Positions 38,673-51,088 of a stretch of 64,000 nucleotides of DNA are shown here, in pieces (the stretch's first letter is position 1; each line of letters opens with the position of its first letter). The notes under the pieces were generated by a model, which was not told the origin of the DNA, did not search any database, and saw only the letters and a program-made list of their open reading frames with translations. Source of the DNA: Callorhinus ursinus (Eukaryota; Chordata; Mammalia; Carnivora; Otariidae); NCBI RefSeq assembly GCF_003265705.1, contig NW_020313045.1, forward strand, positions 900,320-964,319. The letters run 5' to 3'. The translations under genes were made by a program, and so were the position numbers.

Positions 38673-39382
38673 CCTATCCTCCTAAAGTTCTGGCTACACC
38701 TACCCCTGCTGGAGACAGCTGGTTCTGCTCTCCACAAACCAGAGGTGTGTAGTCTTAGATTGGTCACACGGTCAGTGTTGCCAGAAGGCACCTTGGAGGT
38801 CAGCTGGGACAGTTTTTCCCAAGCCTAAGGCATTCGAGTCTCCCCATCAAGATGTTTGCCATATCTGCATCCCTCTTGAACTATTTATTTCTATTATTGA
38901 ACTATACTTTTGTTTGACGAAGAAACCTTAAAGAAAATCAGTCCTGTAACGGAAAAACGATTACCACTTGCCATAAATAAGTAACTATAAAAATAAATAC
39001 AAAGGAAAGAAATCATGTTATTAATTTTAGTTGGAAGCCATGCCTGAGGAGAGATGGAGTCTGAGGCCTCCCCTCTTACAATGATGAAAAGAGGTTTAGA
39101 AACAGAAGAGCGGTGTTAAAGTCATGGTACCTCTAGACTGAGACCTTCTCTTACAGGGACTCAGAAAGCTTGAAGGGTAGTTCAATAGTGATCCCTTTCT
39201 CTCTCTGTGCGTCAATATGATTTAATGCCATATTCATGTTTATCACCCAATCCCATTCAGATGGTACCCAACCATCATGGTACCCATCCCACTGGGAAAA
39301 TCTGCAGCTTGTCAAACCCTCTCTCGTTTGCAAGACTTACGCCCCAAAGGAGAAGGGTTTACCCAAGGTCACATTCACTTAA
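38673..39382. other. Intergenic, no gene seen
   Basis: AT-rich unique sequence. A minus-strand phrase REKGITIE near 39180-39205 is discussed under rejected observations. Confidence 0.4.
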
Positions 39383-39492
39383 TCGTTCATACATTCATTT
39401 GATGTCTATCCATGGGACACCTCCTATATGCCTGGTGCTGTGAACCCGGCAGGCCAAGTCCCATCATCATGGAGCTACCATCCTAGAGGTTA
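39383..39492 (-). repeat. L2 LINE 3' end fragment
   Basis: 'atacattcatttgatgtcta' then 'tatatgcctggtgctgtgaa' and 'catcatggagctaccatcct' is a reverse L2. Confidence 0.7.
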
Positions 39493-40879
39493 CATCCCAG
39501 GTCCCCTGACTCCCAGTCTAGTGCTCTTTCCTTGCCCCTTCCCATCTGGTAGAAGGTGTTTTCATACTTCCTGTTCACTGCCTGCCTGCATAGGTGACAG
39601 GCCCTCAGTGTTACATTAACATCTTTTCATCTTAATCAAGCAACTATATTTTCACCCCCTCTTGGGCTCCCTGGCCCTCCAGCACGCACCTTGAGAATGC
39701 TGCTAATTTCAACGTCTGGCTTCCAGACCCAGACGTTAAAACGACTACCTTTCATCTCAGGTTCGTAACACAGAAAACCTCCAATATTGGGAACAGATAG
39801 CCTCGAAGGTGGGTTCATATCTCTCAGCAAGATTGCTGTAACTTCACTCTCCCGCGCCCGATCAAGGCTTTTCTCTCTGCCTCGTAGGTATTTTAATACA
39901 AATGTTCCTTTCATTTGACTGATTGAAGGTCTCCAACCTGCAATAAATGAAACATCTGATCCCCTTGAATCCAAATCACTTTTTCTTTGATTTTCTTTTA
40001 CTTCTATTTCTTCATCCTTTGTTCTGCAGCTCGAGTCAAATTTCCCTTTAGAAATTGAAAGAATGTGTGTGGGTTTTTTCCTGCCCTTTTTTTTTTTTTT
40101 TTTAAACCAGGCTCTAGTGTAAGTACTGGCTCATGGACTAGAATATTAAGGTCGAGTTCAATGGCTGCCTGTCTCCAGCAAATGTGTTTTGCGTGCCACT
40201 GTGCTCCCCACCCCACCCTGTCCCCCAGTTCTGGGCAATGGGGGACAAATTAGCCTCTGTGGAAAAGTCACGGAAGCTGGCTTCCTGAGTAACCCCTGGG
40301 CTTGAGAGAAAATAAGATTAAAGATTTTTTTTCCCCCTGCTGAAAGAGTTAAGATATCCATGCACGAAGGCCTACATGTTGGCATTTGGCTATGGAGGCG
40401 AGCATTTCATTGCCTCTATAATGACATACCTTCTATATGGTATTGGGTTCCCAGTTTTGGCTAATGAGCCAATGGAGACTGTCAGTCTCTGGAATGACTG
40501 GCTTGTCCATATTAGTGAGTTCAAATGGTGAGCAGCAGTCTTACAGGAGCTGCTTAAACCCTCTGTGAGTTCACTTCTCCATACTTCGCTAGGATGTTTA
40601 GCCATGCAGTGGTCTTGCCTTCGCATCTGGGGAGGCTTGAGGGTAATGTATTGTGGGTACCAGTGCTGCTCATTCTGTGCTAGTAAAAAAAAAAAAAAAA
40701 CAAAAAAAACAACTGTCTTTCTCCCTGAACTGGTAAAAAGGTTTATTCCTTAGGGGTGATCAGGTAGGTACTGGGGTGGGGGGCGGGAGGGGACAATCCC
40801 AAGGAATATTCTATTGAACTCCTTACCCTTTGATCTGCTGTCCAGGGCCAGTGAGCCTTCTTCAACCCGTGCAGTCTTC
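39493..40879. other. Intergenic, no gene seen
   Basis: 39640-40060 is repeat-free and could be conserved. T-run at 40088-40103; A-runs at 40685-40700 and after. No coding sign. Confidence 0.4.
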
Positions 40880-41505
40880 AGGCTTCAAGACACTCTCTCT
40901 CTGTGGGTGATCTGTGTCTAATCCCTTACCTACCCACGGATGGTAGTCAGGCATCAAGATGGTCCACCGAGCTCCCAACTCCCGATATTCACATTCTTGC
41001 TTAGTCCTCTCCTGCTTTGCACCAGGGTAGGGTTGTGTGACCAAAAGAAACTGGTGGAAGTAATGGTGTATGTCGTCGGAGAATGGGTCATAAAAGCCTG
41101 GCTTCCATGTTGGGTGCACTCTATCTCTCTCTCTCTCTCTTCCTCCCCCGCCTCCCTCCCTTGGATCTCTGGCTCTGGAGAAACAAGCTGCTATGCTGTG
41201 AGAAGGCCTAAGGAGAGATCCAGCCTGCAAAGAACTAAAGCCTCCAATTGATAGCCAGTGAGAAGCTGAGGCCTGCCAACAACCATGTGAGGGAGCCTAG
41301 AAGTGGGTACCCCCATCCCCAGCTGAGCCTTCAGATGACAGCGGCCCCAGCTGCTTGCGAGAGCCTCCTGAGAGACCCAGAGCCACCCAGCTTAGCTGCT
41401 TATAGATACTGAGCCTCAGAAACTGCGTGACATAAAGCATGCATTGTTTAAAGTTGCTAAGTGTGGGGATAAAACTGTTATGCAGAAACAGATAACTGAT
41501 ATACC
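40880..41505 (+). repeat. MLT1-type (ERVL-MaLR) LTR
   Basis: 'gggtcataaaagcctggctt', a TCTC-rich stretch, 'gctatgctgtgagaaggcct', 'cttcagatgacagcggcccc' and the end 'cagaaacagataactgatat' follow the MLT1 LTR plan in order. Confidence 0.85.
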
Positions 41506-41629
41506 TCTGAACTAGTCCCAAGGCTCTCTGGGGTGCTCCAGGTCAGCTTACTCAATCTGTGGGGCAGAGTTCCCTTACTGTCCCTAATAGGTTTTCTGTT
41601 CTCCCTCCACAAGACAGACCCCTGGTTTT

Positions 41630-41905
41630 TTTAAAGGGCTCTTTGGCTGCCTGGAAGATGCACTGTCCAGCTTCCCTTGCAGCTAGGTGTGATTACAGTA
41701 CCACGTTCTGGCTAGTGGTCATATGTGGAGGTGGGATGTGCAACTTCTGGAGGGTGCCCTCACTAGAGACCCTGTCTTACATCTTCCTTTCTTTGTGGCT
41801 TTCTCCTTCCTGCAGGCTGGAACTGTTCATAAGGGCTGGAGCTCCTGCAGCCACCTCGAATGATGCAGAGCAATAAGATAGAAGGCACAAGGGTCCCCAG
41901 CAGGG
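41630..41905 (+). repeat. Interspersed repeat, family not assigned
   Basis: 'gtggaggtgggatgtgcaac' followed by 'ttccttcctgcaggctggaa'-like text recalls an old eutherian repeat; 54135-54390 looks related. Not named for lack of alignment. Confidence 0.4.
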
Positions 41906-41977
41906 AGGAGGACCAAATCAAACCCCAACCACCAACCCTGGAAGTTTTAGATGGGAGAGAAATAAACCTTCCCCTTC

Positions 41978-42068
41978 CCTGTGTTATTGTGAGGACTAAA
42001 CGAGTTAATAGATGGACAGTGGTCAGAACATGTAGGCAGTGCCAGGCACAGAGAAAGTACTCGGAAAG
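41978..42068 (+). repeat. MIR 3' part
   Basis: 'tgaggactaaacgagttaat' then 'cagtgccaggcacagagaaa'. Confidence 0.85.
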
Positions 42069-42339
42069 TTTAGACTCTAGAGCTCCCACCAAGGCCTTGC
42101 TTTGACTGAGAGACCCAAATGGCTCCTTGGAAGCTTTCTTCCCTCCTAGAAGTTTAAAGGCTCCTACTGAGGCATTCTTTCTTAGAAACCCACATTCTCC
42201 TCTCTTGTGCAGTCACCTCTCTGCATGATTGGTCTCAGGAGGCCCGTCCCACCCACCCATTCTTTCCAGTTGCTCACTCTGCATCCATGGGTTCATATCA
42301 GTTGGTCCCTTGGGGCAGGATCTGGGCTCAAATTCCTGG

Positions 42340-42600
42340 ACTCATCAAACAGATATCTCTAAAACATTTGGCTAGATTGACCAGATGAGTGGTGGTGCCA
42401 TTGTTGGGATAAGAAAGACCTGGGGGATGGCCAGGGAGAAGGCTTGGAGGGGAAATGTCAAGGTTGTAGATCTGGCCATGTTGAGTTTGAGATTCAAGCC
42501 AAACTGTTGAGTAGTCAGGTGGAAATATAAGTCCAGGGAGTTGAGGCTTGAGGTCAAGGATGGGGAAATAGATCTGAGTACAGAGCATGCTGGTACTTAT
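42340..42600 (-). repeat. L2-like LINE fragment
   Basis: 'gccatgttgagtttgagatt' and 'gtcaggtggaaatataagtc' resemble the inner reverse L2 3' UTR. Diverged. Confidence 0.45.
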
Positions 42601-42780
42601 GTATGTCAACAGCAGAAGACCTTTACCTTCCAACTTTGCTGACATTGTGGATAATGTTGACACGTCCAAGCCCAGGCAGGTGCCAAGTCCAAGTTACTCT
42701 GGTATCATTTTTGAAGAACATCAAATGGACCCTTTCAATGCACAGGCTGTCAGTGAGGGGGCTACGTGGACATTTTAAAA

Positions 42781-42943
42781 ACAGATTTTATTTATTTATT
42801 GGGGGGGAAGTGGCATAGGGGGAGGGAGAGAGAAAATCCCAAGCAGAGTCCTACGCAGGGCTCAGTCTGATGACTCTGAGATCATGACCTGAACCAAAAT
42901 CAAGAATCGGACACTTAACCCACTGAGCCAACCATGCACGCCC
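42781..42943 (-). repeat. CanSINE, diverged
   Basis: 'cagattttatttatttattg' at the left, then 'tgagatcatgacctgaacca' and 'cacttaacccactgagccaa'. Flanks carry an imperfect duplication (GTGGACATTTTAA and ATGGCCATTTTAA). Confidence 0.92.
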
Positions 42944-42989
42944 ACATGGCCATTTTAAGATGCATATGAATGGATATTTCTGAAGGAGC

Positions 42990-43142
42990 GCAGGTTTTAA
43001 AATCAGAGAGCCCTGGGCTGGATGTCTGGCTCCATCACTTAAAAATCTATGATCTCTGGGCAACTCAATTACTTTTGCTGAGCCTTAGTTCTGCCACCTG
43101 TAGAATAATGACAATAGAGTTGTTGGCATATTAAGATTAAAA
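42990..43142 (+). repeat. MIR SINE
   Basis: 'ctggctccatcacttaaaaa', 'tctctgggcaactcaattac' and 'ctgtagaataatgacaatag'. Confidence 0.85.
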
Positions 43143-44695
43143 AAAAAATCATGCTACAAATAATTCAACTAAGAGAAGAGACTAGTGCATCTTACTCAAC
43201 CTCCCTACCTCCTGGAAGGAAAAGCCTATTGCTATTTCTTGCCTGTATATATTTCTTCTGTAATTCCTAAATAATGTTTTTGGCCAATGTGGCGAATGAA
43301 GGCAGGAAGGTGTCGTAATGGTACAAGAGCTTTGATCTCCAGTTGGCACCTTGGAATATTCCAGAACTTCTAATGCTACAGAAGAATAAGCCCAAGATGA
43401 TTTGGGAGCCACACATTAGCCTCCCACCTCACTGCAATAAAAATATTGGGAGAATGAGAGAGAGATCAATCGACTAATGCTTCCCCTTAGCACTTAAAGG
43501 TGGCCATGATCTGTGGCCCATGTCACGCATTGAACCACAAATACCAGAGTCAGGCATGAGGGTTTCCGGATGTTTATATTTACAGACCAGGTGACCTGGC
43601 TGGTGAAAGTGAGTACGGGAGCTGGTGGGTGGCAGCGTCCTGGGCCAGGCTCTCAGAAGTCCCAGCTTACGTGTGTAGAGGAGGGCCTGGTGTCCCCACC
43701 TGGAACGGCCTCAGCCAGGCCCATGCGCCTGTGGATGCCCCCACAGGAGCTCAGCCCAGCACTGTGCTGGGGGCGTTTCCTGTACTCAGTTTTAAAGGGT
43801 CTCGTCGTCCTGAAAGCTCTCTAAACAACAATTGTCTCTCTCCTCCTTCTTGGCTTCCTTCCTTCCTTCCTTTCTTTCTTTTTTTTCATCTCTGGATTGT
43901 TGCAAGCATGATTGGAAACCTGCTGTTGAGAGTTTGCATGGAGGAGGTGGAGGCTTCCCATGTCCTCCTGCTTGTTACTTGCAGAAAGGCAGACATCAAA
44001 AGGCCCCGTGCCTGCGCCCCACGTGGCCCAGATCTTCCTGTATAATGTGCAGAGGAAACGGGGGCCTTTGTGCTTCCCTCACTCAGATCATATCAATACA
44101 GTTTTCCCCTTCGCTTAATTTGTAGTTGGAGTCGTCCTGGCAGGCACGCAGCGGTGGGTGAGGAGGAAGGTCAGGATGGGAGAGGAAGCGGGCTGGATGT
44201 GGGCTGGGGAAGACACCCCAGGAGTTGGAAACGAGGGCGGGGAGGGAAGGGCCGATGTCACTGGGGTAAACCTCTGGTTGAGGGATTGCAATAGGGTTGC
44301 AGCATTAACCCGGCTGCCCTGGGGCCTCCCCGGGCCTCCCCGGGCCTCCCTGGGACTTGGGGTCACTTTCTGTTTTGAAACCATAAAACAAGTTGCTGGT
44401 AATGGATGAATGTTAGAGGCCTCTCTAGCCATTAGTTTGTGATTGCACATCCGGTTCTGTCTCTTAACGTTTGGCCTGGTCCCTGTCACTTCGTCTCCAG
44501 GACTCTGTTCCCTCCTATCTGCAGCAAAGCTTTGAGGGGACATGCTAGAAGAATAACCATGAAGGGGCTCAGCTGGTGCCTGGAGCATAAGAGGGACCCA
44601 GTAAATGCCACTTGCATATGCATCCCTTCTCTACACCTCCTCAGGTACACACGGGGAGCACCCAGGGGATTCGCAAATTCAATACATTTATTCTA
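43143..44695. other. Intergenic, no gene seen
   Basis: 43190-43600 is repeat-free and moderately AT-rich. There is a TTCC/TTTC-rich run (43852-43888), and an 11-bp tandem repeat GGGCCTCCCCG, about 2.8 copies, near 44322-44352. Confidence 0.45.
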
Positions 44696-44848
44696 GTACA
44701 CATTTCAGGCTTTGTGGGCCGGGTATGGTCCCTCCTGTTGCATATTTTTTCCCCAGCTATTTAAAAATGAGAATGGTTATTCTCAGTTCGCAGGTGGTAC
44801 AAAAAGTGGGCTGGGGTGGGCCTAGGGGCCATTGTTTGCCAACCCCTC
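44696..44848 (-). repeat. MER-type interspersed repeat remnant
   Basis: 'ttcaggctttgtgggccggg' then 'cattgtttgccaacccctct' are the ends of an eutherian repeat also seen, in the other orientation, near 6246. Family uncertain. Confidence 0.6.
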
Positions 44849-44849
44849 T

Positions 44850-45062
44850 GCTCTCAAAATCGACAGTGCGCATTCAAATCCCAGCTGTGGGACATGGGGC
44901 AAGTCACTTAACCCCTCTGAATATCATTTTCTTTAGCTACCAAGTGGGGCTTCCAACTACCTTTTCCGTAGTGGTACTATAGGAATTATACACACAGATA
45001 CAACATTTAGCAGAATAGCTGGGATACAGTTAACACTTAGTGATTATTATGAATGCTATTAA
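44850..45062 (+). repeat. MIR SINE
   Basis: 'attcaaatcccagctgtggg', 'gcaagtcacttaacccctct' and 'gatacagttaacacttagtg'. Confidence 0.9.
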
Positions 45063-45189
45063 TCGGCAGCTGGGAATTTGGAGCCTGCCCAGATTCAAGA
45101 GCTCAGCTGGGGATAGAGCTTCATTTTTCTTGCCACAGGATCAAGGGAAGAGGAGTCTTTGAGCTCAGGGTCCAGGGCATCTCTGGACC

Positions 45190-46500
45190 AAAGATTGATT
45201 GATTGTTTCATTCACTCATTTATCGATTCATCCACTTACTCACTCACAAACATTTACTGAGAGTCTCTAGCATGCCAGGCAGTGTAAAAGAATTGGGGAT
45301 ATAGCAGAGTACAAAACAGACCAAATCCCTGCCCACAAGAAGTTCATATTTTAGTGGGGGGAGATGGATGATACACATCAAAATAAATGTCAGAAAGTGA
45401 TAAGGGCTGTGAGAAGGAAATGAAGCAGAGCAGAGAGGGTTAGGAAGCACTGCGAGGCGAGGGTTATTTTTTGTGCAGAGCTCAGAGAAGGCCTCCCTGG
45501 GAAGGTGTTATATGAGCAGAGATTGGAACGAAGAGAGGAAATCAGCCACATGGTTATTAGAGAAAGAGAATTCCGGGAGCATCATATGCAAAGGCCCTGT
45601 GGCTGGAACATGTTTGGCCCATTGCAGGAACACTGAGGAAGCCGGGACACCAGGAACACCAGTGAGGCCAGAGCTAAGTGTTCCAGAGGAGGGGGCAGAA
45701 CAGAAGTCAGTAAAGGAGGGAGGTGGGGTAGAGGGTGCAGACCATGTCAGGTCTTACAGGCTGTTGTGAGGTCTTTCATGTACAGGGATGCTGGGGATGC
45801 AGCCAGATTCTTTGGTCATTCCTATTGCAGATACTTCTTTTATCTTCCAACTCATATCCATGTAGCTAGCACTCACTCTATGTCATAGTCACACACCATC
45901 ATCTCTGCTCTCAAGGAGTTCAAAATCAAGTGGGGGTAGACAGTTATTAATTCAATAAAGATACAAGAATAAGACCACTGCCCTGAAGAGTGACGGGGTA
46001 AGAGGCTAGAGGGGAAACTGAGTCTGGCAACTGGGGAAGGCTGCTCTGAAGAAGGAGCAGTGGAGGGGAGACTGGGCATTTGGTGGGTGGCGGCACGGTT
46101 CCTTCCAGGAGCTCAGAGAAGGCCAATGTGGCTGGGAGGCAGAGAGCGATGGGGAGCATGGCAGGCGCATGAAGCCGGTGCAGTGGTACCGGCTGGGTCT
46201 CCCCGTGCCTTGTGGGCTGGATAGGGATCCTCCTTTCTCCTGCGAGCAGGGAAGCCTCTCAAGTGGGCAAAGCAGAGAACTACGTGATCAAATATGCAAC
46301 TGACAAGATCACTTTGGCTGGCCCCATGGTGTGGGGGGGAATCAGACTGGATTTGGGGTCACCTGTTAAGCGGTCATGACAATTATCAAGCTGAAAACTT
46401 AAAGTTTGATAAAAGTGGAGGCAGGGAGGCCCGAGGGAGGTGAAAGGACCCTGGAAGTGTTTTGCAGGTAGTATTGGGAGGATTTAGAAGAAGATTAACC
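45190..46500 (-). repeat. L2 LINE 3' UTRs, one long or two adjacent copies
   Basis: 45190-45780 runs from 'acaaacatttactgagagtc' through 'gagaaggcctccctgggaag' to 'atatgcaaaggccctgtggc'; 45850-46500 starts again with 'ctgctctcaaggagttcaaa' and continues with L2-like text (GATCACTTTGGCTGG). All are reverse. Confidence 0.85.
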
Positions 46501-46639
46501 TTGATGCGTCGACAGAAAAAGGCATCAAAACGCCTCTGAGGATTGGGATTTGTGCCCCCAGATGAAGGGTGGGCCGGGTGCCGGCTAGAGGGAGGAGGCG
46601 TCGAAGGTGAGGACCATGGTTAGTGCCCTCCCCGGCACC

Positions 46640-47035
46640 TGGTTCCTTTCCCTCAGCTTCTTTCCTCTGTCATCCTCTCCTTCCCTCTAGAACCTATTTC
46701 CAGAGGCCACTCTGGAGGGGACGTGCCAAGCCCCTTTCTACCTTGAGGCCTCTGCACACACAGGCTTTATTGGGAGTGCCTCTCCCGTCCACCCCACACC
46801 AGCTCCACGAGTCCTTCTGGTCCTTACGTGCCGCCTGTCACCTGCTCAGGTCACCTTCCCGGATCTCCTTCTGTAAGTTCTTCATTGCCGGAGCATCCCG
46901 TGCTATCCCCGGTGGCTCTGCTCATAGCTGCTGTAAGTTACTGTCCTTGTCCCTTTATATTCCTCTGGGTCGTTGGAGATCCCTGGTGCCCAGGGCTGTG
47001 CCGACCAGTTGCCGAATGAATGAATGAATGAATGG
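46640..47035 (+). repeat. L2 LINE 3' UTR
   Basis: 'tgaggcctctgcacacacag', 'tcaggtcaccttcccggatc', and the end 'aatgaatgaatgaatgaatg' give a forward L2 reaching its terminus. Confidence 0.8.
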
Positions 47036-48784
47036 GTGGATGGCAAGGCTTATGCAGTCTCAGGTGCAGATGAACCAACAACCAACTCATATTATCCAAT
47101 AGTGTTTTAGAAGGAAGAGATTTTGCTTGCCATCTCCTAGGCATATCTGCATTTTATTTGACGAAATAAGCCTTAGGCTAAAGGAATGCACCTCTTGTGA
47201 TGGAGAAAATATTTTAAAAATATTAAATGCCTGTGGTTTTCATCCAAGTCCTCTATAAATCACGTTGTCCACAGCCATTCCACCATACTTGCTCCAATGA
47301 AGGGTGAATCCCACCTTGGGAAGGAAGATGAGATAAGTCAGGAGTCGTCCCTGCAGACAAGAAGAGGAAATGGAAAGCCCCTTCCTGGCAGGGGAGCCGT
47401 GAGAGGAAAATGCAAGGCATGGCCAGGTAGGGAAGCCCTGACTGCCGTCCTCAGCGGGAAACGCTGGGGCCACATTCTCCCCACGAGCAACACCTTGACT
47501 GTCCAGATGGGATAGATCGCTGGGCGGGGGCTCTGGTCCTGGGGGCAGAGCTGACACCAGCAGGTGCCAGCAAGTACTCAGAAGGCACGGGGCAGATAAG
47601 GGGTCCCTTCCCTCCAGTGTCACACACGCGAGGACCACAAGAAATGATCTGAACTCAGAGGAGATGGTTCCAACTGAGGATACGGAGTCATCTTTATGAG
47701 CAAGCTTACAATATCCATTCCCGAACCTACTGCCTAACACACGCAACCAGCAGCAAGAGGTTTGGGGAGATGATAAGACCAATTATGTAAAAGAAAACAG
47801 TGACATTTTCTTTGTACATCTGAGCGGTAGTCTGATTGAAATTGTGACATGCCCCCTCCCCACCCTGTGTGGTAGCATCCTAGGATCAGACCACTTAATA
47901 CTACACCAGAGGATGCCTGCCCCTTTGGCGCCACCCTACAGTCCCCAGCGTGCCCTCGCCTCCAGGCTGTCCACCTCCACAACCTCTTCCATCTCTTCTG
48001 GAACGCAGATGCCCAGCACTGAAGGACTGTTGTAGCCCAGTAGTAAACGGGAAGTGGGGGTCATGGGGCTGAGGCTCAGCTTCTTAGCTCCCTGACTCTT
48101 TCATCTGAGACTGATGTACAAGAAACAGCAGTGACCATGAGTGTGTGCGTCTGTGTCCCTCCCTGCTTCCTTACGCCCACGGTGGGTTGTCTCTGCCTCA
48201 CTCGCCCACACACCAGACACCACGGCCTCAGATCCAGGGACCAAGTTCCGTACCCCTTGGGCTCCTTAACCAAGCACACTTAACCCTTATTCTCTAATGT
48301 GGCCACTCTTGCCAATGAATCTCATGCTAACTGAACAGTTTTTCAGTGCCTGGCTCATCCTCCAGTCCACTCCAATTACCCTCTCCTCCTCCTAGGAGTT
48401 AAAATATTCCTGTCATGACTTGACCCTTTTGAAAATGTCTGATGGTTGTATCATAAAACAATGGCAAGGCAGTTTAATTGAATCTTTTTCTTTTTTTAAG
48501 TGCACACTGACATCTGATGCAGGATAATAATGCTTGGCACTCACAGAGAACTTTTCATCTTCAAAGCACTTTGCTACCATTGAAGGCCACATTTGCCAAA
48601 GACAGATTCGCTTTCCTCTGTGTCACACCGGATCGCATCAGATTGAATTTGGACGGGACAAGGAGCAGGGGACTCCCTCGGAGTGCTGAGTGGTGCTTGA
48701 AAACAGCCTGAAAATACGTGCTGGAGAGCTTAGGATAATTGTCGTTTCCATTCTCATTCCTCACAATTGTGTTCCTGTCATGCC
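47036..48784. other. Intergenic, no gene seen
   Basis: Mostly unique. 48480-48570 has a MIR-like phrase (AATAATGCTTGGCACTCACA) and 48500-48760 may be conserved, but I cannot confirm it. Confidence 0.4.
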
Positions 48785-49070
48785 TTCTTATTTCTTTTTT
48801 TAGGGTGCATAGGCTGGGTTACGCTGCAGTAACAAGCAATCCTGGACCTCAAAGACTTAAGCTGGCAGAAATTGAAGTCTGACTCACGCTACATATCCAG
48901 CGGGTCACCCGGGGGCTCTGCACGAGGTACCCAGGATATATAAGTGGCTGCCATTTGAAATGATGACAAATGTCATTCAAAGGGAAAGACAGAGTGTGGG
49001 CAATCATACCCTGACTGGCTCCTAATGCTTCCACCTGGAATTGCCACATGTCACTTCTGCTCACAAAGTG
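48785..49070 (-). repeat. Old LTR-type repeat
   Basis: 'ggttacgctgcagtaacaag' and 'ccacatgtcacttctgctca' resemble an ERVL/MaLR-like LTR in reverse, the same class as 15100-15560. Subfamily not assigned. Confidence 0.45.
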
Positions 49071-49109
49071 GCTAACAAGTCCCATTGGCACATCTAACAC
49101 AAGCCTGAG

Positions 49110-49775
49110 ACCTATCACAACCTCCTTAATCTCTCTCTTGAACCTGATCGCTTTTCTTCCCTTCCATTTCTACTGTCACTTCCACCAGCAACTTCTCTCC
49201 TTCCCTAGGCTTCTGCAGCAGCCATCATCTGATTTTCCTAATTTCACCTGTCCTTTCCCCTCATCTGCTCTCCATACTCCAGAGTGAGTTTTTCGGTATG
49301 TGAGTCTTATGTCATTACCCTCACCTTGCGTTAAACCATTTCATGGTCTTTCCATTGCTCTGCATCACAGCTGGACCCTGATATACCCCCTGCCAACCTC
49401 ATCTCGGGTCATGCTTCCCATCATTGTCCTTCTGAGTCCTTGAATCACAGGTTTTTTGAATTGACATTGTCTTCACTTAGAAAGCTCTTGACCCCAACTC
49501 CCTTCTCCCAGGCAGCTCCCAGCCACGCATGCCCTCTCCAGAGAGGTCTCTCTGATAATCCTTGGTGAGTCCACCTTGAGCCTCTCTTGTATCTGACTCC
49601 CTGCAGTCAGAACTATATTTGCCTGGATGACTCATGGACCCTAAGTTCCACAAGGGCATGGACCTTGTTTTGTTTCTGTTCAGCTGTATATTCTCATAGC
49701 CTAATTGCATAGTGCTTGGCCACTCCATAAATATCGATGGATTGAATGAATGAATGAATGAATGAAGTTCTCCCG
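49110..49775 (+). repeat. L2 LINE 3' UTR, long copy
   Basis: 'aagttccacaagggcatgga', 'catagtgcttggccactcca' and the 'ttgaatgaatgaatgaatga' end. The upstream part includes 'ctccatactccagagtgagt'. Confidence 0.85.
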
Positions 49776-49989
49776 TTTCTATCTGCCCAAATACCCACCT
49801 TATCTCAGGGTTCAAAGGCAAAGCCCTTTGAGTGTAACTTCCTTGTCATATTTATCACATTTCCTTATTCTACGATCACTGTGAATATCTTTCCTTCCCC
49901 ATAGTGCCTGGTACCCTCAGAGCCTTGCCTATTACTGACACTTAGCCTGTGGTTGTTCAACTGACCCAGAGTAGCTAAACTCACCCTTT
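49776..49989. other. Spacer with L2-like scraps
   Basis: Short stretch between two L2 copies; 'cttccccatagtgcctggta' suggests another L2 3' end. Confidence 0.4.
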
Positions 49990-50525
49990 CGGGTTTTGAT
50001 GGAGAATGAAGTCTACATGGCATCCCTGTCATACCCCATGGGGTGTGGCTCTGCCCATCTTCCTGACCTCCTCCTCATTCCCTCCTCTTCACCCCTTTCA
50101 GCCCTGCCAAGCCACAGCAAACCTTCTGGCTCTTCCTCAAACATGCAAGCTTGTCCCAACTGCAGGCCCTTTGCATTCACTGTCTGCTCCTTCCAGAATC
50201 CTCATGCCCAGGTCTTTGCATGTCTGTCTCCCTCACTTAATTCACGTTAACTGCTTAAATGTCACCTCTCCAGAAAACTCCTTCTCATCAAAAATGGCAC
50301 ACCCTCTTTTCTCTCTACTTAAAAATTGTTCTCTGCTTTTTAAATTGTTTATTACGGCTTTCATAAAGGCATGCCATACGTTTATTTGTTTTCTGGTCCT
50401 TCACTGGAACGTATGTATGTTCCATGAGGAGAGGAGTCATCTGTCTTGCTTGTCACACTATCTTCAGTCTCTTCAGCCTCTAGAACGGTGCCTGGCCCAG
50501 AAGGGACCAGTGAACACCTGTGAAG
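49990..50525 (+). repeat. L2 LINE 3' UTR
   Basis: 'ccctttgcattcactgtctg', 'ttaaatgtcacctctccaga' and 'tctagaacggtgcctggccc'. Confidence 0.88.
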
Positions 50526-50940
50526 GAAGGATTTTTATGATGTTGACTCACTGGCTAGTTTTGTCACTTGGGGACATAATTAAGAGAATTAACTTGATTG
50601 ATACCTTAGTGGTATGGTAACCGGTATTTTCTAGATGTTCCCATAAGTAAGGGAGGAATCGTCTTCCAAATTTCAGCCTCGTTTTCTTTCCATTTCTGCC
50701 TGTTTTTCTGACTCCCTCTCTCACTTTCTCGACCAGTCAAAGTCAAATATACATATACACACACATCTACTAGGAACAACTTTATTAGATCATTAGTTGA
50801 GGTGATGGAAAGTTGACGCTCTTTGATTTTGTTCTTCATGTGTTGTAGATTTCAAATAAATTAAGTTAGTCCCAAGAAAACAAAGTATGAATTTTGCAAT
50901 TTTCTGAGAACTATTGGAACCAGGTCTTCAACACAAGATA
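50526..50940. other. Intergenic, no gene seen
   Basis: AT-rich unique sequence leading into an assembly gap. Confidence 0.4.
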
Positions 50941-51040
50941 NNNNNNNNNNNNNNNNNNNNNNNNNNNNNNNNNNNNNNNNNNNNNNNNNNNNNNNNNNNN
51001 NNNNNNNNNNNNNNNNNNNNNNNNNNNNNNNNNNNNNNNN
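50941..51040. other. Assembly gap (100 N)
   Basis: Exactly 100 undetermined bases, followed directly by a TTTC tract. Confidence 0.98.
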
Positions 51041-51088
51041 TTTTCTTTTTTCTTTCTTTCTTTCTTTCTTTCTTTCTTTTTTTTTTTG
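51041..51088 (+). repeat. (TTTC)n and poly-T next to gap
   Basis: TTTC units then a T-run; the left end is lost in the gap. Confidence 0.92.

Noticed and set aside
39151..39333. Minus-strand phrase REKGITIE recalling the RERGITID motif of EF1A-type GTPases, suggesting a processed pseudogene.
   Set aside because: Similarity is limited to about eight residues with a loose upstream resemblance, and no GHVDSGK or DAPGH segment is found nearby. A translated search of 38.9-39.5 kb against EEF1A1 would settle it.
39636..39974. 112-residue minus-strand open frame, plausible-looking in composition.
   Set aside because: No domain or family recognised, no convincing splice sites or transcript evidence; more likely chance in unique DNA.
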